Below, in pieces: positions 17,398 through 26,610 of a stretch of DNA of 64,000 nt (its first letter is position 1; the number at the start of each line of letters is the position of its first letter). The notes below the pieces were generated by a model, which did no database searches, was not told the origin of the DNA, and worked only from the letters and a program-made list of their open reading frames with translations. The stretch lies in contig NZ_QEIJ01000005.1 in NCBI RefSeq assembly GCF_003095395.1, positions 62,001-126,000 on the forward strand. Direction: 5' to 3'. This DNA comes from Microbacterium sp. Gd 4-13. GTDB lineage: Bacteria > Actinomycetota > Actinomycetes > Actinomycetales > Microbacteriaceae. Both the position numbers and the translations under genes were made by a program.

Positions 17398-18806
17398 TCC
17401 CCACGACCCCTCCCCGCGCCGCTCGCGCGTCGCGCGGAGCCTCTGGCCGCGTGGGCCCAGCGATGTTCCGATCGTTCGCGGTGTTCAACTACCGCGTGTG
17501 GTTCGTCGGCGCTGTCGTGTCGAACGTCGGGGCGTGGATGCAGTCGACGGCCCAGAGCTGGGTCGTGCTCACCCAACTCACCGACGGCGACGCCGGCGCG
17601 ATGGGCGTGACGATGGCGCTCCAGTTCGCGCCACCCCTGCTGCTGGTGGGAGTGACCGGGTGGGTGGCCGACCGCTTCGACCGCCGGCGGCTGATCATGG
17701 TGACGCAGACGGTCATGCTGCTGCTGGCCGTCGCCCTCGGTGTGCTCGTGCTCACCGGCGTCATGACCCTGCCGCTCATGTACGGCTTCGCCCTCGCCCT
17801 CGGCGTGGTCACGGCGTTCGACAACCCGGCTCGCCAGGCGTTCGTCTCCGACCTCGTCGCGCGAGAGAACGCGTCGAACGCCGTAGCGCTCAACGCGGCG
17901 TCGTTCAACACCGCACGCCTCATCGGACCCGCCGTCGCCGGCGTGCTCATCGTGCTGATCGGCAGCGGTTGGGTGTTCCTCGTCAACGCCTTCACCTTCG
18001 TCGCCATGCTCGCAGCCCTCGCCATCATGCGCCCGCACGAGCTCGTGCCGCGCCCGAAGATGCGGGGCAGCTCACGCCTGGCCGACGGATTCCGCTACGT
18101 CGGAAAGCGCGGCGACCTGGCGGTCATCTTCGTGATGGTGTTCCTCCTCGGGGCCTTCGGCATGAACTTCCCGATCTTCGCGTCGACCATGGCTCTCGAG
18201 TTCGGACAGGGGGCCGACGGATTCGGTCTCCTCAGCTCGATCCTGGCGATCGGCTCGCTCACCGGCGCGCTCCTCGCCGCCCGTCGAGAACGCGCGCGAC
18301 TGCGGCTGGTGGTGGTCGCCGCCGGCGGTTTCGGAATCGCCATGCTCGCCTCCTCGATCGCCCCGAGCTACCTCCTGTACGCCGTGACCCTCGTCTTCGT
18401 CGGTTTCTCGGTCGTCACGATGCTCACCACGGCGAACGGCTACGTGCAGACCACGACCGACCCCGCCCTGCGCGGTCGGGTACTGGCCCTCTACATGGCG
18501 ATCCTTCTCGGCGGCACGCCCGTCGGCGCTCCCGTGGTCGGCTGGATCGCCTCGGAGTGGGGCCCGCGCGCGGCCATCCTCGTCGCCGCGATCGCGGCGC
18601 TCGTCGCCTGCGCGGTCGGCGTCACCTGGACCCTCCTCTCGGGCCGCGTGCATCGCCACGAGAGCCGGCGCTTCGCCCTCACGCTCGACGAGACGCGTCC
18701 GATCGATGTCGTGCCCGAACCGGTTCCGGAGGAGTTCAGCGACGAGGTCGCGGGCACCACCGCCATCCCCCTTCCGCGTCCGAACGAGTCCGCCCCCCAC
18801 CGCTGA
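17394..18806 (+). CDS. MFS exporter (DHA3/EntS-like)
   Basis: The 470-aa membrane protein has about 12 hydrophobic segments and belongs to the MFS_3 group that exports siderophores, macrolides and other small molecules. Landmarks are FRSFAVFNYRVWFVGAVVSNVGAWMQ near the N-terminus, GWVADRFDRRRLI in loop 2-3, and NPARQAFVSDLV. The C-terminal tail of about 45 residues is polar and Pro/Glu-rich. It overlaps marR by 4 bases and is under its likely control. A 60-bp inverted-repeat element begins 12 bases after its stop. Confidence 0.9.
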   Translation: MIPTTPPRAARASRGASGRVGPAMFRSFAVFNYRVWFVGAVVSNVGAWMQSTAQSWVVLTQLTDGDAGAMGVTMALQFAPPLLLVGVTGWVADRFDRRRLIMVTQTVMLLLAVALGVLVLTGVMTLPLMYGFALALGVVTAFDNPARQAFVSDLVARENASNAVALNAASFNTARLIGPAVAGVLIVLIGSGWVFLVNAFTFVAMLAALAIMRPHELVPRPKMRGSSRLADGFRYVGKRGDLAVIFVMVFLLGAFGMNFPIFASTMALEFGQGADGFGLLSSILAIGSLTGALLAARRERARLRLVVVAAGGFGIAMLASSIAPSYLLYAVTLVFVGFSVVTMLTTANGYVQTTTDPALRGRVLALYMAILLGGTPVGAPVVGWIASEWGPRAAILVAAIAALVACAVGVTWTLLSGRVHRHESRRFALTLDETRPIDVVPEPVPEEFSDEVAGTTAIPLPRPNESAPHR

Positions 18807-18818
18807 CGCATCGCCGAA

Positions 18819-18878
18819 AGTGCCCGTTTTCGCCGAGAGAGGCCGAGCAAACGCGCACCTTCGGCGAAAACGGGCACT
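18819..18878. repeat. 60-bp inverted-repeat element, copy 1
   Basis: The element has perfect 18-bp arms, AGTGCCCGTTTTCGCCGA and its complement, around a 24-base centre. A second element of exactly the same length with near-identical arms lies at 35912-35971. Flanks are also shared (CGAA before, CTCGSCG after). Placed after the MFS gene, it could also serve as a terminator. Confidence 0.75.
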
Positions 18879-19046
18879 CTCGCCGCTTTCCGGCGCCGCG
18901 GGAACGCCTTCCGCTGAGTGGAAAGGAGGGGCGGATGCTGCGGCCCCTCCGACGTACGTTGGATGCGGCGATCGGCACTCCCCGCGATCGCTGACAACGA
19001 CCGCGCCGACGCGGTGCGGTCGGCACGGCTGAGATCGAGGACGACG

Positions 19047-20777
19047 ATGCCCGAACTGCGCAGCAACCTGCCTCCCACCTCCGCTCTGGGAATCGCCCGG
19101 CGCGCCCATTGGGTCTCGCTCGGGATCCCCGTGTCCGACCTGCGCAAGCCGAAGGTCGCGATCGTCAACACCTCGTCGGAGCTCGCCGCCTGCTACGCCC
19201 ACCTCGACGAGATCGTCCCGGTGCTCAAGGAGGAGCTCCGCGCGCAGGGGATGCTGCCGTTCGAGATCCGCACGACCGCTCCGAGCGACTTCGTCACCAG
19301 CGCCGGTCGGGCCGGGCGCTACATCCTGCCCAGCCGCGACCTCATCGTCAACGACATCGAGGCGGCCGTCGAGGGCGCGAAGCTCGACGCGATGATCTGC
19401 CTCAGCTCGTGCGACAAGACCACGCCCGCGCACCTGATGGCCGCCGGGCGCCTGAACATCCCGACCGTCGTCGTGGCGTGCGGCTACCAGCACTCGGGCC
19501 GCGCCGAGGGGCGCGAGGCCGACGTCGAGGAGGTCTTCCTCCTCGCGGCGAAGTCTGCCGTCACCGGCGAACCCGTCGACGACCTCGAAGAACTCGCCGA
19601 CGACGCGATCCTCGGCCCCGGCGTCTGCGCCGGGATGGCCACCGCCAACTCGATGCACGTCGTGGCCGAGGCCCTCGGTATGGCCGTGCCGGGATCGACG
19701 CCGGTGCGCGCGAACAGCGAACGCATGTGGGATGCCGTGCGTCGCTCGGCCGCGGCGCTGGCCGACCTGGTCGAGCGCGATGTGCGCCCGCGCGACATCA
19801 TCACGGCCGGGTCGATCCAGAACGCCGTGCGGGCCATGCTCGCCGTCGGAGGCTCGATGAACACGATCAAGCACCTCCAGGCGATCGCGGTGGAGTCGGG
19901 GATCGACGTCGACGTGTGGGAGGCGTTCCGGGTGCTCGGACGCCAGACCCCCCTCCTCGCCTCGGTGCGCCCCAACGGCCCCGCGCTCGTGGAGGACTAC
20001 GAAGACGCCGGCGGCGCGGCGACGATGCTCCGCGAGCTCCGCCCCCTGCTCGACCTCGGTCGGCTCACCGTGACCGGACAGACGATGGGCGAGGCGCTGG
20101 AGTCCGCGGCCCCCGCGGACGGCATCGTCATCCGCTCCCTCGACCACCCCTTCGGCACCGACCCGGCGATCTCGGTGCTGCGCGGCACGCTCGCCCCCGG
20201 CGGCGCGGTCGCCAAGCGTCCGGTCCCCGACCCCGGCCCCCACCGCTTCACCGGTCCCGCTCGCGTCTTCGCCAACCGCGAGGAGGCGATCGACGGGATA
20301 TCCAGCGGGCGTCTGCGCGAGGGCGACGTCGCCGTCATCCGGGGCATCGGCGTCTCCGGAGCGCCCGGGATGGGACTCACCTCCGCCTTCATCTTCGCCC
20401 TGCACGCACGCGGTCTCGCCGACAGCGTCGCGCTCGTCACCGACGGTCAGTTCAGCGGCCTGGTGAACCAGGGCGTCTCCGTCGGCGAGGTCTCCCCCGA
20501 GGCCGCGGCCCCCGGCGCTCCGCTCGGTCTGGTCAGAGACGACGACGTGATCGACATCGATCTCGCCGAGGGCCGGGTCGACCTGCTCGTCGATCCCGCC
20601 GAGCTGGCGGCGCGCCCGCCGTACTCGCCCCCCGTCGAGCGCGACTCCGGCGGCGGGATGCTCGACCAGTACGAGCAGCTGGTGCAGCCCCTCTCGTGCG
20701 GCGCCGTCCTGTGCGCCCGCCCGGGGCGCAGCACCTGCGAGAAGACCCCCGAACAGCGAACGAAGGAAACGGTATGA
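19047..20777 (+). CDS. IlvD/Edd-family dehydratase (catabolic type)
   Basis: The 576-aa protein starts at ATG 19047. It has the iron-sulphur cysteines of the dihydroxyacid/6-phosphogluconate dehydratase family: AACYAHLDE, SSCDKTTPAH and GPGVCAGMATANSM, with GGSMNTIKHLQAIA and, near the C-terminus, DGQFSGLVNQGVSVGEVSPEAA. The family dehydrates vicinal diols of sugar acids or of branched-chain precursors. This copy is paired with an FAD oxidoreductase rather than with ilv genes, so a sugar-acid or other catabolic role is likelier than isoleucine-valine synthesis. An unusual C-terminal extension of about 35 residues contains two more cysteines. Confidence 0.85.
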   Translation: MPELRSNLPPTSALGIARRAHWVSLGIPVSDLRKPKVAIVNTSSELAACYAHLDEIVPVLKEELRAQGMLPFEIRTTAPSDFVTSAGRAGRYILPSRDLIVNDIEAAVEGAKLDAMICLSSCDKTTPAHLMAAGRLNIPTVVVACGYQHSGRAEGREADVEEVFLLAAKSAVTGEPVDDLEELADDAILGPGVCAGMATANSMHVVAEALGMAVPGSTPVRANSERMWDAVRRSAAALADLVERDVRPRDIITAGSIQNAVRAMLAVGGSMNTIKHLQAIAVESGIDVDVWEAFRVLGRQTPLLASVRPNGPALVEDYEDAGGAATMLRELRPLLDLGRLTVTGQTMGEALESAAPADGIVIRSLDHPFGTDPAISVLRGTLAPGGAVAKRPVPDPGPHRFTGPARVFANREEAIDGISSGRLREGDVAVIRGIGVSGAPGMGLTSAFIFALHARGLADSVALVTDGQFSGLVNQGVSVGEVSPEAAAPGAPLGLVRDDDVIDIDLAEGRVDLLVDPAELAARPPYSPPVERDSGGGMLDQYEQLVQPLSCGAVLCARPGRSTCEKTPEQRTKETV

Positions 20778-22126
20778 CCTCTTCCACCATCCACCTTCCC
20801 GCGCGCGCGGTCCCGGTGATCGGCGAGTACGACGTGGTCGTGATCGGGGGCGGGCCCGCGGGGCTCCTCGCGGCGACCGCCGCTGCCCGAGCGGGCATGT
20901 CGACACTGCTCGTCGAGCGGTACGGATTCCTCGGCGGCGCGGGCACGATGGGTGGGCTCAGCACGTTCTGCGGTCTACACGCCAGGGTCTTCGGCGAAGA
21001 CAAGCTCGTCATCCACGGGTTCGCCGACGAGCTCCTCGACCGCCTCACCGCGCTGGATGGCTTGAACACCCCTCACCTGACGATCGAGAACCGCATCATG
21101 GCGGTGTCGTTCGACATCTCGGCGTACAAGATCGCGGCCGACGAGCTCGTTCTCGCCGCCGGCGCCGAGCTGCTCTTCCACGCGACGGCGGTCGATGTGG
21201 TGATGTCCGACGAGAAGACGATCGACGCCGTCGTGCTGGAGTCGAAGTCGGGCCGCAGCGCCGTCCGCGCCCGGTTCTTCATCGACGGATCGGGCGACGC
21301 CGACATCGCCGCCTGGTCGGGGGCACCCTTCGAGCGCTCCCCCGAGTTGCTCTTCCCGTCGCTGATGTTCCGCATCAACGGCGTGCACCCCGAGGAGGCC
21401 GGCGAGGCGTGGAAGACCATCCGGCGCCTCATGGAAGACGCCGAGGCCGCGGGCACGCACTCGTTCCCCCGCAAGAAGCCGATCGTGCGTCCGCAGCGCA
21501 ACCCGCTCGAGTGGCGTTCGAACCTTACCCAGCTCCACAACGACGACGGCACCGCCGTCGACGGCACCGATGTGCGCCAGCTCACCCACGGCGAGATCCA
21601 GGGGCGCCAGCAGGTCAAGGAGACGTTCGCCTTCATCCGCGAGCGCACCCCCGGTTTCCAGGACTCGTACGTCGTCGACATCGCGCCCCAGATCGGCATC
21701 CGCGAGACGCGTCGCATCGTCGGCGGCTACCAGCTGACCCAGGACGACGTGCTCGGCAACGCCGACTTCGACGACACGATCGGGGTCAACGGGTGGCCCG
21801 TCGAGGCGCATGTCGCCGGTGACGTCGAGTTCCGCTTCGCCCCCGAGGGCAGCCGCGGCTTCCACCAGCTGCCGTACCGCATGATCGTTCCCCAGCAGGT
21901 CGGCAACCTCCTCGTCGTCGGCCGATCGGCATCGATGACGCAGGGCGGTCAGTCGTCGGGCCGGGTGACGGGCCCCTGCTTCGCGATGGGCCAGGCCGCC
22001 GGCACGGCCGCCGCGCTCGCGCTCTCGGGCGGCACGGATGCTGCGGACATCGACGTCTCCGCGCTGCAAGCGCAGCTCGCGACAGACGGCGCCTACCTCG
22101 GCACCGACCTCACCGTCGCCGTGTAG
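20774..22126 (+). CDS. FAD-dependent oxidoreductase (FAD_oxidored family)
   Basis: The 450-aa protein overlaps the dehydratase gene by ATGA. It has an N-terminal dinucleotide-binding fold (YDVVVIGGGPAGLLAATAAARAG, then LLVERYGFLGGAGTMGGL) and the C-terminal FAD contacts NLLVVGRSASMTQGGQSSGRV and CFAMGQAAGTAAAL typical of the FAD_oxidored group. FIDGSGDADIAAWSGAPFE is another family segment. Homologues are often annotated as FAD-dependent oxidoreductases of unknown substrate. The tight coupling implies it acts on the same compound as the dehydratase. I see no signal peptide. Confidence 0.85.
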   Translation: MTSSTIHLPARAVPVIGEYDVVVIGGGPAGLLAATAAARAGMSTLLVERYGFLGGAGTMGGLSTFCGLHARVFGEDKLVIHGFADELLDRLTALDGLNTPHLTIENRIMAVSFDISAYKIAADELVLAAGAELLFHATAVDVVMSDEKTIDAVVLESKSGRSAVRARFFIDGSGDADIAAWSGAPFERSPELLFPSLMFRINGVHPEEAGEAWKTIRRLMEDAEAAGTHSFPRKKPIVRPQRNPLEWRSNLTQLHNDDGTAVDGTDVRQLTHGEIQGRQQVKETFAFIRERTPGFQDSYVVDIAPQIGIRETRRIVGGYQLTQDDVLGNADFDDTIGVNGWPVEAHVAGDVEFRFAPEGSRGFHQLPYRMIVPQQVGNLLVVGRSASMTQGGQSSGRVTGPCFAMGQAAGTAAALALSGGTDAADIDVSALQAQLATDGAYLGTDLTVAV

Positions 22127-22242
22127 GCCGCCGCCGCCGCAACTGCGAAGCGGGCAACGCCTGCGCCCGTCGCACAACGTGGGCATTCGAAGCCGGCTTC
22201 TCACGAGACAGCTGACACCCGGGGCTCGATACATTGACTCCC

Positions 22243-23055
22243 GTGATCATGAATCTCGAGATTGATCAGGACTGGTTCTTGGAGGGGGCCTTCCCCGCAG
22301 TGGTCCTCGGCGCCGAGCCCGGTCCGCAGTGGTGTCAGGCATATGCGCCACTCGCTGAGCAAGGGGTCGGGATTGCGTACGGCGACCTCACTGAGACCAC
22401 CCTGCGCAAGGAAGTTTCGCTGTCATTCCTCGAGCCGGTCATAGAGATCGTCCCTCGGCTGAGCGTCGTGACGATCGACCGCGTGTTGGACGTGGAGGTG
22501 CTGGAGCGAGCATCAGCACTGACCAATCTCGTCCTCCAGTGCAACGGTCCGTTGCGTGTCGACCTCAGCCGACTCCCCCTGCTTCGCGAGTACCAAGGTC
22601 GCGTGACCGCCGGCACCGCCTCGGTGCTGGCGAATCCGCACCTCGAACGCCTTGAGCTGACAGGGAGAACACCGAAGAAGCTACCGGCGATCGCGGCGCC
22701 CCTGACGACCTACCGACAGATTGGCGGCACGCCCGAACTACCAGAATTCCTTCACCCCGAGCGCCTCACGGAAGTAGAGAGGGCTGGAAGTAGGACTTTT
22801 GATCTGACGATCCTCCGCCAGTTCGAACAGCTGCAGCGGTTCAGACTGGAGAGATGCCCAGACGTGACAAATGTGCGGGAGATCGACTCATTACGTCATC
22901 TCGACAGCATCGTCCTGCAGAACTGCACGACCTCGGAGTCATGGGCGAACTTCACACCCCCGCGACATGGCTACCTCACGGGCTTGCGTCCCCCTCTTCC
23001 GAAGGAATTCGCGGCCAGACTTCACCAGCTGGGGTGGGCCACTGACACCGCCTGA
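22243..23055 (+). CDS. Leucine-rich-repeat-like protein of unknown function
   Basis: I do not recognise this about 270-aa protein. Its middle holds irregular leucine-rich stretches (LERASALTNLVLQCN, NPHLERLELTG, FEQLQRFRLERCPDV, LRHLDSIVLQNC) that suggest a short LRR-type solenoid, probably cytoplasmic since there is no signal peptide or membrane segment. Base composition and codon choice are clearly less GC-rich than in neighbours, with many codons ending in A or T, which points to horizontal acquisition. The start is uncertain: GTG 22243 would suit a leaderless transcript from TACATT at 22230; TTG 22234 and ATG 22249 are alternatives. It stands alone between unrelated genes. Confidence 0.6.
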   Translation: MIMNLEIDQDWFLEGAFPAVVLGAEPGPQWCQAYAPLAEQGVGIAYGDLTETTLRKEVSLSFLEPVIEIVPRLSVVTIDRVLDVEVLERASALTNLVLQCNGPLRVDLSRLPLLREYQGRVTAGTASVLANPHLERLELTGRTPKKLPAIAAPLTTYRQIGGTPELPEFLHPERLTEVERAGSRTFDLTILRQFEQLQRFRLERCPDVTNVREIDSLRHLDSIVLQNCTTSESWANFTPPRHGYLTGLRPPLPKEFAARLHQLGWATDTA

Positions 23056-23113
23056 CCCCGCGTCGCGTGGCACACCACCACGGCCGCAGCATCCGCCCCT
23101 CGCCGTCACGACG

Positions 23114-23199
23114 GGAGGAGGTCTCACGAAGGGAGGACCCTGAGCACCCGGGGCGTCCTCCGCTCGTGAGAACTCCTCCGTGCGTCCTGCGCGCAGGAC
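23114..23199. repeat. Large imperfect inverted repeat plus perfect 16-bp palindrome
   Basis: Two 25-base arms at 23114-23138 and 23155-23179 match as complements at 22 positions, forming a long GC-rich hairpin. Directly after, GTCCTGCGCGCAGGAC at 23184-23199 is a perfect palindrome. They lie between the converging LRR-like gene and aconitase X genes and probably terminate one or both transcripts. Confidence 0.6.
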
Positions 23200-23211
23200 G
23201 GCCGCGCGGGT

Positions 23212-23637
23212 CTACGCGGCTCGACGCAGGATCGTCACCACGCCGTGGTCGCCGTCCACGCGCACCCAGTCGCCGGTGCGGATCGCGGCCACGGGGTCAG
23301 GGCTGCACTCGACCACGCTGGGAACGCGGGTGACGATGGCTCCGAGCACGGCCTTCGTCGTCATGACGTTGAACACCATCGCGCGCGGGGCCGTGCCCAT
23401 GAGGCGAGTGCTCTGGAAGAAGCCCGACCAGCCCGACGAACCCTTCGCGCCGGGGAAGACGAGGATCTTGTCGGTGAAGCACACGCCGAACAGCTCGTGG
23501 CGCGGCTCGATCACCGTGCCCTTCGACGGGTCGATACCCCCGAACCCCGAGATCGTCTCCGTCGAGACGAGGGCCTCACCCTCGACGACGCCGGCGACGA
23601 TCGGTCGACCGGTGAACGTCTCCACGACGGTGGTCAT
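23212..23637 (-). CDS. Aconitase X small (swivel) subunit
   Basis: The 141-aa protein is the DUF126 swivel domain of aconitase X. It contains the conserved serine loop (ISGFGGIDPSKGTVIEP), the GKSSGWS-like core as FPGAKGSSGWSGFF, and VDGDHGVVTI near the end. In two-subunit AcnX enzymes this domain closes over the active site of the large subunit. It starts at ATG 23637, overlapping the large-subunit stop by 4 bases, so the two are made together. Characterised AcnX enzymes dehydrate cis-3-hydroxyproline or mevalonate 5-phosphate; which, if either, applies here is unknown. Confidence 0.88.
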   Translation of the reverse strand: MTTVVETFTGRPIVAGVVEGEALVSTETISGFGGIDPSKGTVIEPRHELFGVCFTDKILVFPGAKGSSGWSGFFQSTRLMGTAPRAMVFNVMTTKAVLGAIVTRVPSVVECSPDPVAAIRTGDWVRVDGDHGVVTILRRAA

Positions 23638-24917
23638 CGCGAGAGCTCGCCGCGCCAGGTGCCCGTGACCGCAGCATCCACGCACTCCTCGAGAGTGCCG
23701 AACCAGCCCTCGATGCCCAGGATGGCCGGCAGGTAGTGCACCTGCTTGGCCGAGTCGGTCGCCATCACGCGGGTCCCGTCGGGGGCGGCCTTCGACATCG
23801 CGGGACACGAGTCGGTCAGAACGCGCCCGCCGGCCCGTTCGATCGCGCGGGTGTAGCCGCTGCGATCGGCCATGGTGCGGATCGCCGCCGGCGTCATCAC
23901 CCAGAGCTCGGTGTCGGAATGGATGCGGCGTCCCTCGAGGCGTCGGGCGACGCGCTCGAGCTGGTCGAGCGAGGCGTGCGGACAACCGAGGATGATGAAG
24001 TCGACGTCCGTCGATTCGCCCTGGTCGTTGAGGGTCTCGTAGACCAGGCGGCGTTCGGCCTCGCCGTACACGAGCGGCTCCGGGACGGCGGCACCGCCGA
24101 ACGCGGCCTCGAGCGACGTCGCCTCGGGCGTCACGCCCGGGATGTGGTAGATCTCGACGCCGCCGGCGGTGGCCGTCGCGGCACCGAAGTGCTTGAGGTC
24201 GGCCAGATCGGGGTTCACGAGCTCGCCCGTGATCACGGGCCGCCCCTCCTGGACGGCGTCGCCGACGAAGTACCCCAGCATCCCCCACTCCTGGAAGTCG
24301 TCGACGGGTACGCCCGCGACGAGATGGTGCGTGCCGAAGCGGTTCTCGGGGAGATGGTTTCCCCAGTAGGGGATGCGGCCGGTCAGCCCGGCGGCCCCGG
24401 TGGAGGCGCCCCCTTCGCAGTTCGTCCGCGCCCCGAGCACGGAGTTGCAGTAGACGACCGCCGACGACTCCATCCACGCGCAGTGCTCGCCCCGCACCGG
24501 GATGTTGCCCACCTGGTAGGGGGTGCAGGTGGCGAGGATGTTCACGCCGCGTTCGCTGAAATACGACTCGGCATCGCCCTGCAGCACGATCGACTGCTCG
24601 GGATAGGACGTGAGTCCCGACGCATCCTTGCCGAAGCCGTGCTGCAGTTGGCACGTCGGCACCTTCATGCGAGGAATCTCGATGTCGTCGTCGCAGTCGA
24701 GGTTGATGACCGCGAACGACTTCGCCCAGCCGCCCTCCTCGACGAGTTTCGCCTTGGCCGGCGAGGGCTGGGTCATGGTGCCCGCGACGTTGCGCGTCTC
24801 GCACAGCCGCTCCGCACCGAGGGCCTCGCCGTAGCGGATCAGCAGATCCATCGCGGCGGCCACCGCTCCGCCCTCGGCGCCGTCGCGCATGCCCTTCTCC
24901 TCGTCGGTGAGCAACAC
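23634..24917 (-). CDS. Aconitase X catalytic (large) subunit
   Basis: The 427-aa protein is the AcnX catalytic domain (DUF521). Recognisable segments are LTDEEKGMRDG at the N-terminus, YSERGVNILATCTPYQVGNIPVRGEHCAW-type residues around 165-190, NSVLGARTNCEGG and GCPHASLDQLERVARRL. The cysteines in these motifs are candidates for the iron-sulphur site. I place the start at GTG 24917, 5 bases past the permease stop; a TTG at 24914 is possible. It follows an SsuA-type ABC transporter in one operon, which implies that the imported compound, or a product of it, is dehydrated here. Confidence 0.88.
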   Translation of the reverse strand: MLLTDEEKGMRDGAEGGAVAAAMDLLIRYGEALGAERLCETRNVAGTMTQPSPAKAKLVEEGGWAKSFAVINLDCDDDIEIPRMKVPTCQLQHGFGKDASGLTSYPEQSIVLQGDAESYFSERGVNILATCTPYQVGNIPVRGEHCAWMESSAVVYCNSVLGARTNCEGGASTGAAGLTGRIPYWGNHLPENRFGTHHLVAGVPVDDFQEWGMLGYFVGDAVQEGRPVITGELVNPDLADLKHFGAATATAGGVEIYHIPGVTPEATSLEAAFGGAAVPEPLVYGEAERRLVYETLNDQGESTDVDFIILGCPHASLDQLERVARRLEGRRIHSDTELWVMTPAAIRTMADRSGYTRAIERAGGRVLTDSCPAMSKAAPDGTRVMATDSAKQVHYLPAILGIEGWFGTLEECVDAAVTGTWRGELSR

Positions 24918-24922
24918 GGGCG

Positions 24923-25720
24923 TCAGGCCGTCGCTTCGCGCAGGCCGTAGACCGACTCGTGCCAGGGGATCACGAAGCGCTTGGCCTCGTTGACGATCAG
25001 GTAGAGCACGAGCCCGATGAGCGAGAGCAGGATGATGAGTGCGAACGTCCTCGCGGCATCCAGAGAACTCATCGCCCTCACCACCATCGCCCCGAGCCCC
25101 ACGCTGCCGCCGAGGTACTCTCCGACGATCGCGCCGATCGTCGCGAGCACGATCGCGACCTCCATCCCGGCGAAGAGGTAGGGCTGAAGGCTCCGCATCT
25201 CGAGCTGGAGGAAGGTCTGCGCGCGGCTCGCGCTGATGCTGCGCATCACCTCGCGCTGCCCCTGCTCCACCGAGCGGACGCCGAGCAACACGTTGAGCAT
25301 GACGGGGAAGAAGGCCAGGAGCGCGGCGAGCAGCACCTTCGACGTGATGCCGAAGCCGAACCAGATCACGAAGAGCGGGATGAAGGCGACCTTCGGTGCG
25401 ACCTGGGCCGCGACGATCAGGGGACGGATGCTGACCTCGAGCCACGGGAGCTTGCCCAGCACCACACCGACGACGATCCCGCTGACGACGGCGATCGCGA
25501 ACCCGACGATGATCTCGAGGACGGTCACCCCGACCTCTTCCCAGGTGCCGCCGTCACCGAGGAGCACGACGAGGGCCTCGCCGACGGCGAGCGGCGGCGG
25601 GAAGACCAGCGGATTCACCTCGAGCGAGGTCACGAGGATCTGCCAGACGGCGATGATGACGATGATGAGGGCGGGCGTGACGATCCACGGCAGCAGCTTC
25701 ATGATCCGGGGCTTGGGCAT
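24923..25720 (-). CDS. ABC transporter permease (SsuC/TauC/ThiX type)
   Basis: The 265-aa membrane protein has about six hydrophobic helices and the BPD_transp_1 coupling loop (EVMRSISASRAQTFLQLEMRSLQPYLFAG). NPLVFPPPLAVGEALVVLL and APKVAFIPLFVIWFGFG are typical of permeases that import sulfonates, nitrate, pyrimidine-like or other small acids. It sits 1 base after the ATPase gene and 5 bases before the aconitase X large subunit. Confidence 0.88.
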   Translation of the reverse strand: MPKPRIMKLLPWIVTPALIIVIIAVWQILVTSLEVNPLVFPPPLAVGEALVVLLGDGGTWEEVGVTVLEIIVGFAIAVVSGIVVGVVLGKLPWLEVSIRPLIVAAQVAPKVAFIPLFVIWFGFGITSKVLLAALLAFFPVMLNVLLGVRSVEQGQREVMRSISASRAQTFLQLEMRSLQPYLFAGMEVAIVLATIGAIVGEYLGGSVGLGAMVVRAMSSLDAARTFALIILLSLIGLVLYLIVNEAKRFVIPWHESVYGLREATA

Positions 25721-25721
25721 G

Positions 25722-26555
25722 TCAGTGCTCCTCGTCGAGGTCGTGGCGGAGGGCCCGCACGATGTCGTTGAACTCGGGCATGGTCTGCAGATCCACCGAA
25801 CGGGGCTTGGGGAAGTCCGCGGGAAGGATCTGACGGATGCGTCCGGGGCGCGGCGTCATGTGCACGACCCGGTCGGCGAGGAAGACCGCCTCGGGGATGT
25901 CGTGGGTGACGAACACCACCGTCGAGTTCGTCTCCAGGACGATGCGCTGCAGCTCGAGGTTCATGCGCTCGCGCGTCAGCGCGTCGAGGGCCCCGAACGG
26001 CTCGTCCATCAACAGCAGGTCGGGCTTCGTGCTCAACGCTCGCGCGATGGCCGCGCGCTGGCGCATGCCTCCTGAGAGCTCGCGCGGGTACGACTTCTCG
26101 AACCCGGCGAGACCGACCAGCTCGGCCAGCTCGCTCGCGCGGCGCCGCCGCTCCGTCTTGCCGACGCCGCGGATCTTCAGCGGCAGCGCGATGTTGTCGA
26201 GCACCGAGAACCACGGGAAGAGGTTGCTCTCCTGGAAGACGAAACCCAGCTTCGTCACCGCGGAGCTGTCGACGCGTCCGTCGCGCCACAGCTCCTTTCC
26301 GTCGACGGCGATGGTGCCCGCCGTCGGCGGCAGGAGCCCCCCGATCATGCGCAGCAGCGTGGTCTTGCCGCATCCGGAACGCCCGATGAGGGCGACGAAC
26401 TCCCCTCTCTGGATCGACAGGTCGACCCCCGACACGGCGTGGGTCGTGCCGTTCTTGGTGTGGAAGTCGCGTCCGACGCCCTGGATGTGCAGGCTGGGGA
26501 CGGCGGTGGCTCCGCCCGTGGGGGCCGTGGTGGTGTCGAGCGTGTCGTTTCTCAT
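25722..26555 (-). CDS. ABC transporter ATP-binding protein (SsuB/TauB type)
   Basis: The 277-aa protein has one ABC domain: Walker A GRSGCGKTT, Q-loop FVFQESNLFPW, signature ELSGGMRQRAAIARAL, Walker B LLLMDEPFGALD and the H-loop VVFVTHDIPEAVFLADRV. The FPW and EPFGALD features mark the SsuB/TauB/NrtD group. I prefer the ATG at 26555 because GAGAGG lies 7 bases upstream; ATGs at 26561 and 26570 are alternatives. It energises the permease next to it. Confidence 0.88.
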   Translation of the reverse strand: MRNDTLDTTTAPTGGATAVPSLHIQGVGRDFHTKNGTTHAVSGVDLSIQRGEFVALIGRSGCGKTTLLRMIGGLLPPTAGTIAVDGKELWRDGRVDSSAVTKLGFVFQESNLFPWFSVLDNIALPLKIRGVGKTERRRRASELAELVGLAGFEKSYPRELSGGMRQRAAIARALSTKPDLLLMDEPFGALDALTRERMNLELQRIVLETNSTVVFVTHDIPEAVFLADRVVHMTPRPGRIRQILPADFPKPRSVDLQTMPEFNDIVRALRHDLDEEH

Positions 26556-26610
26556 CGGCATGCCTCTCATTCGTCGAGTGCCGCGGGGGTCGGCGTGGAC
26601 TGCGGGCGGA

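Noticed and set aside
19109-20773. Long plus-strand frame upstream of the FAD oxidoreductase suggesting a giant fusion protein
   Set aside because: The upstream text is the out-of-frame reading of the IlvD/Edd gene; the ATGA overlap at 20774 with its own start explains the oxidoreductase.
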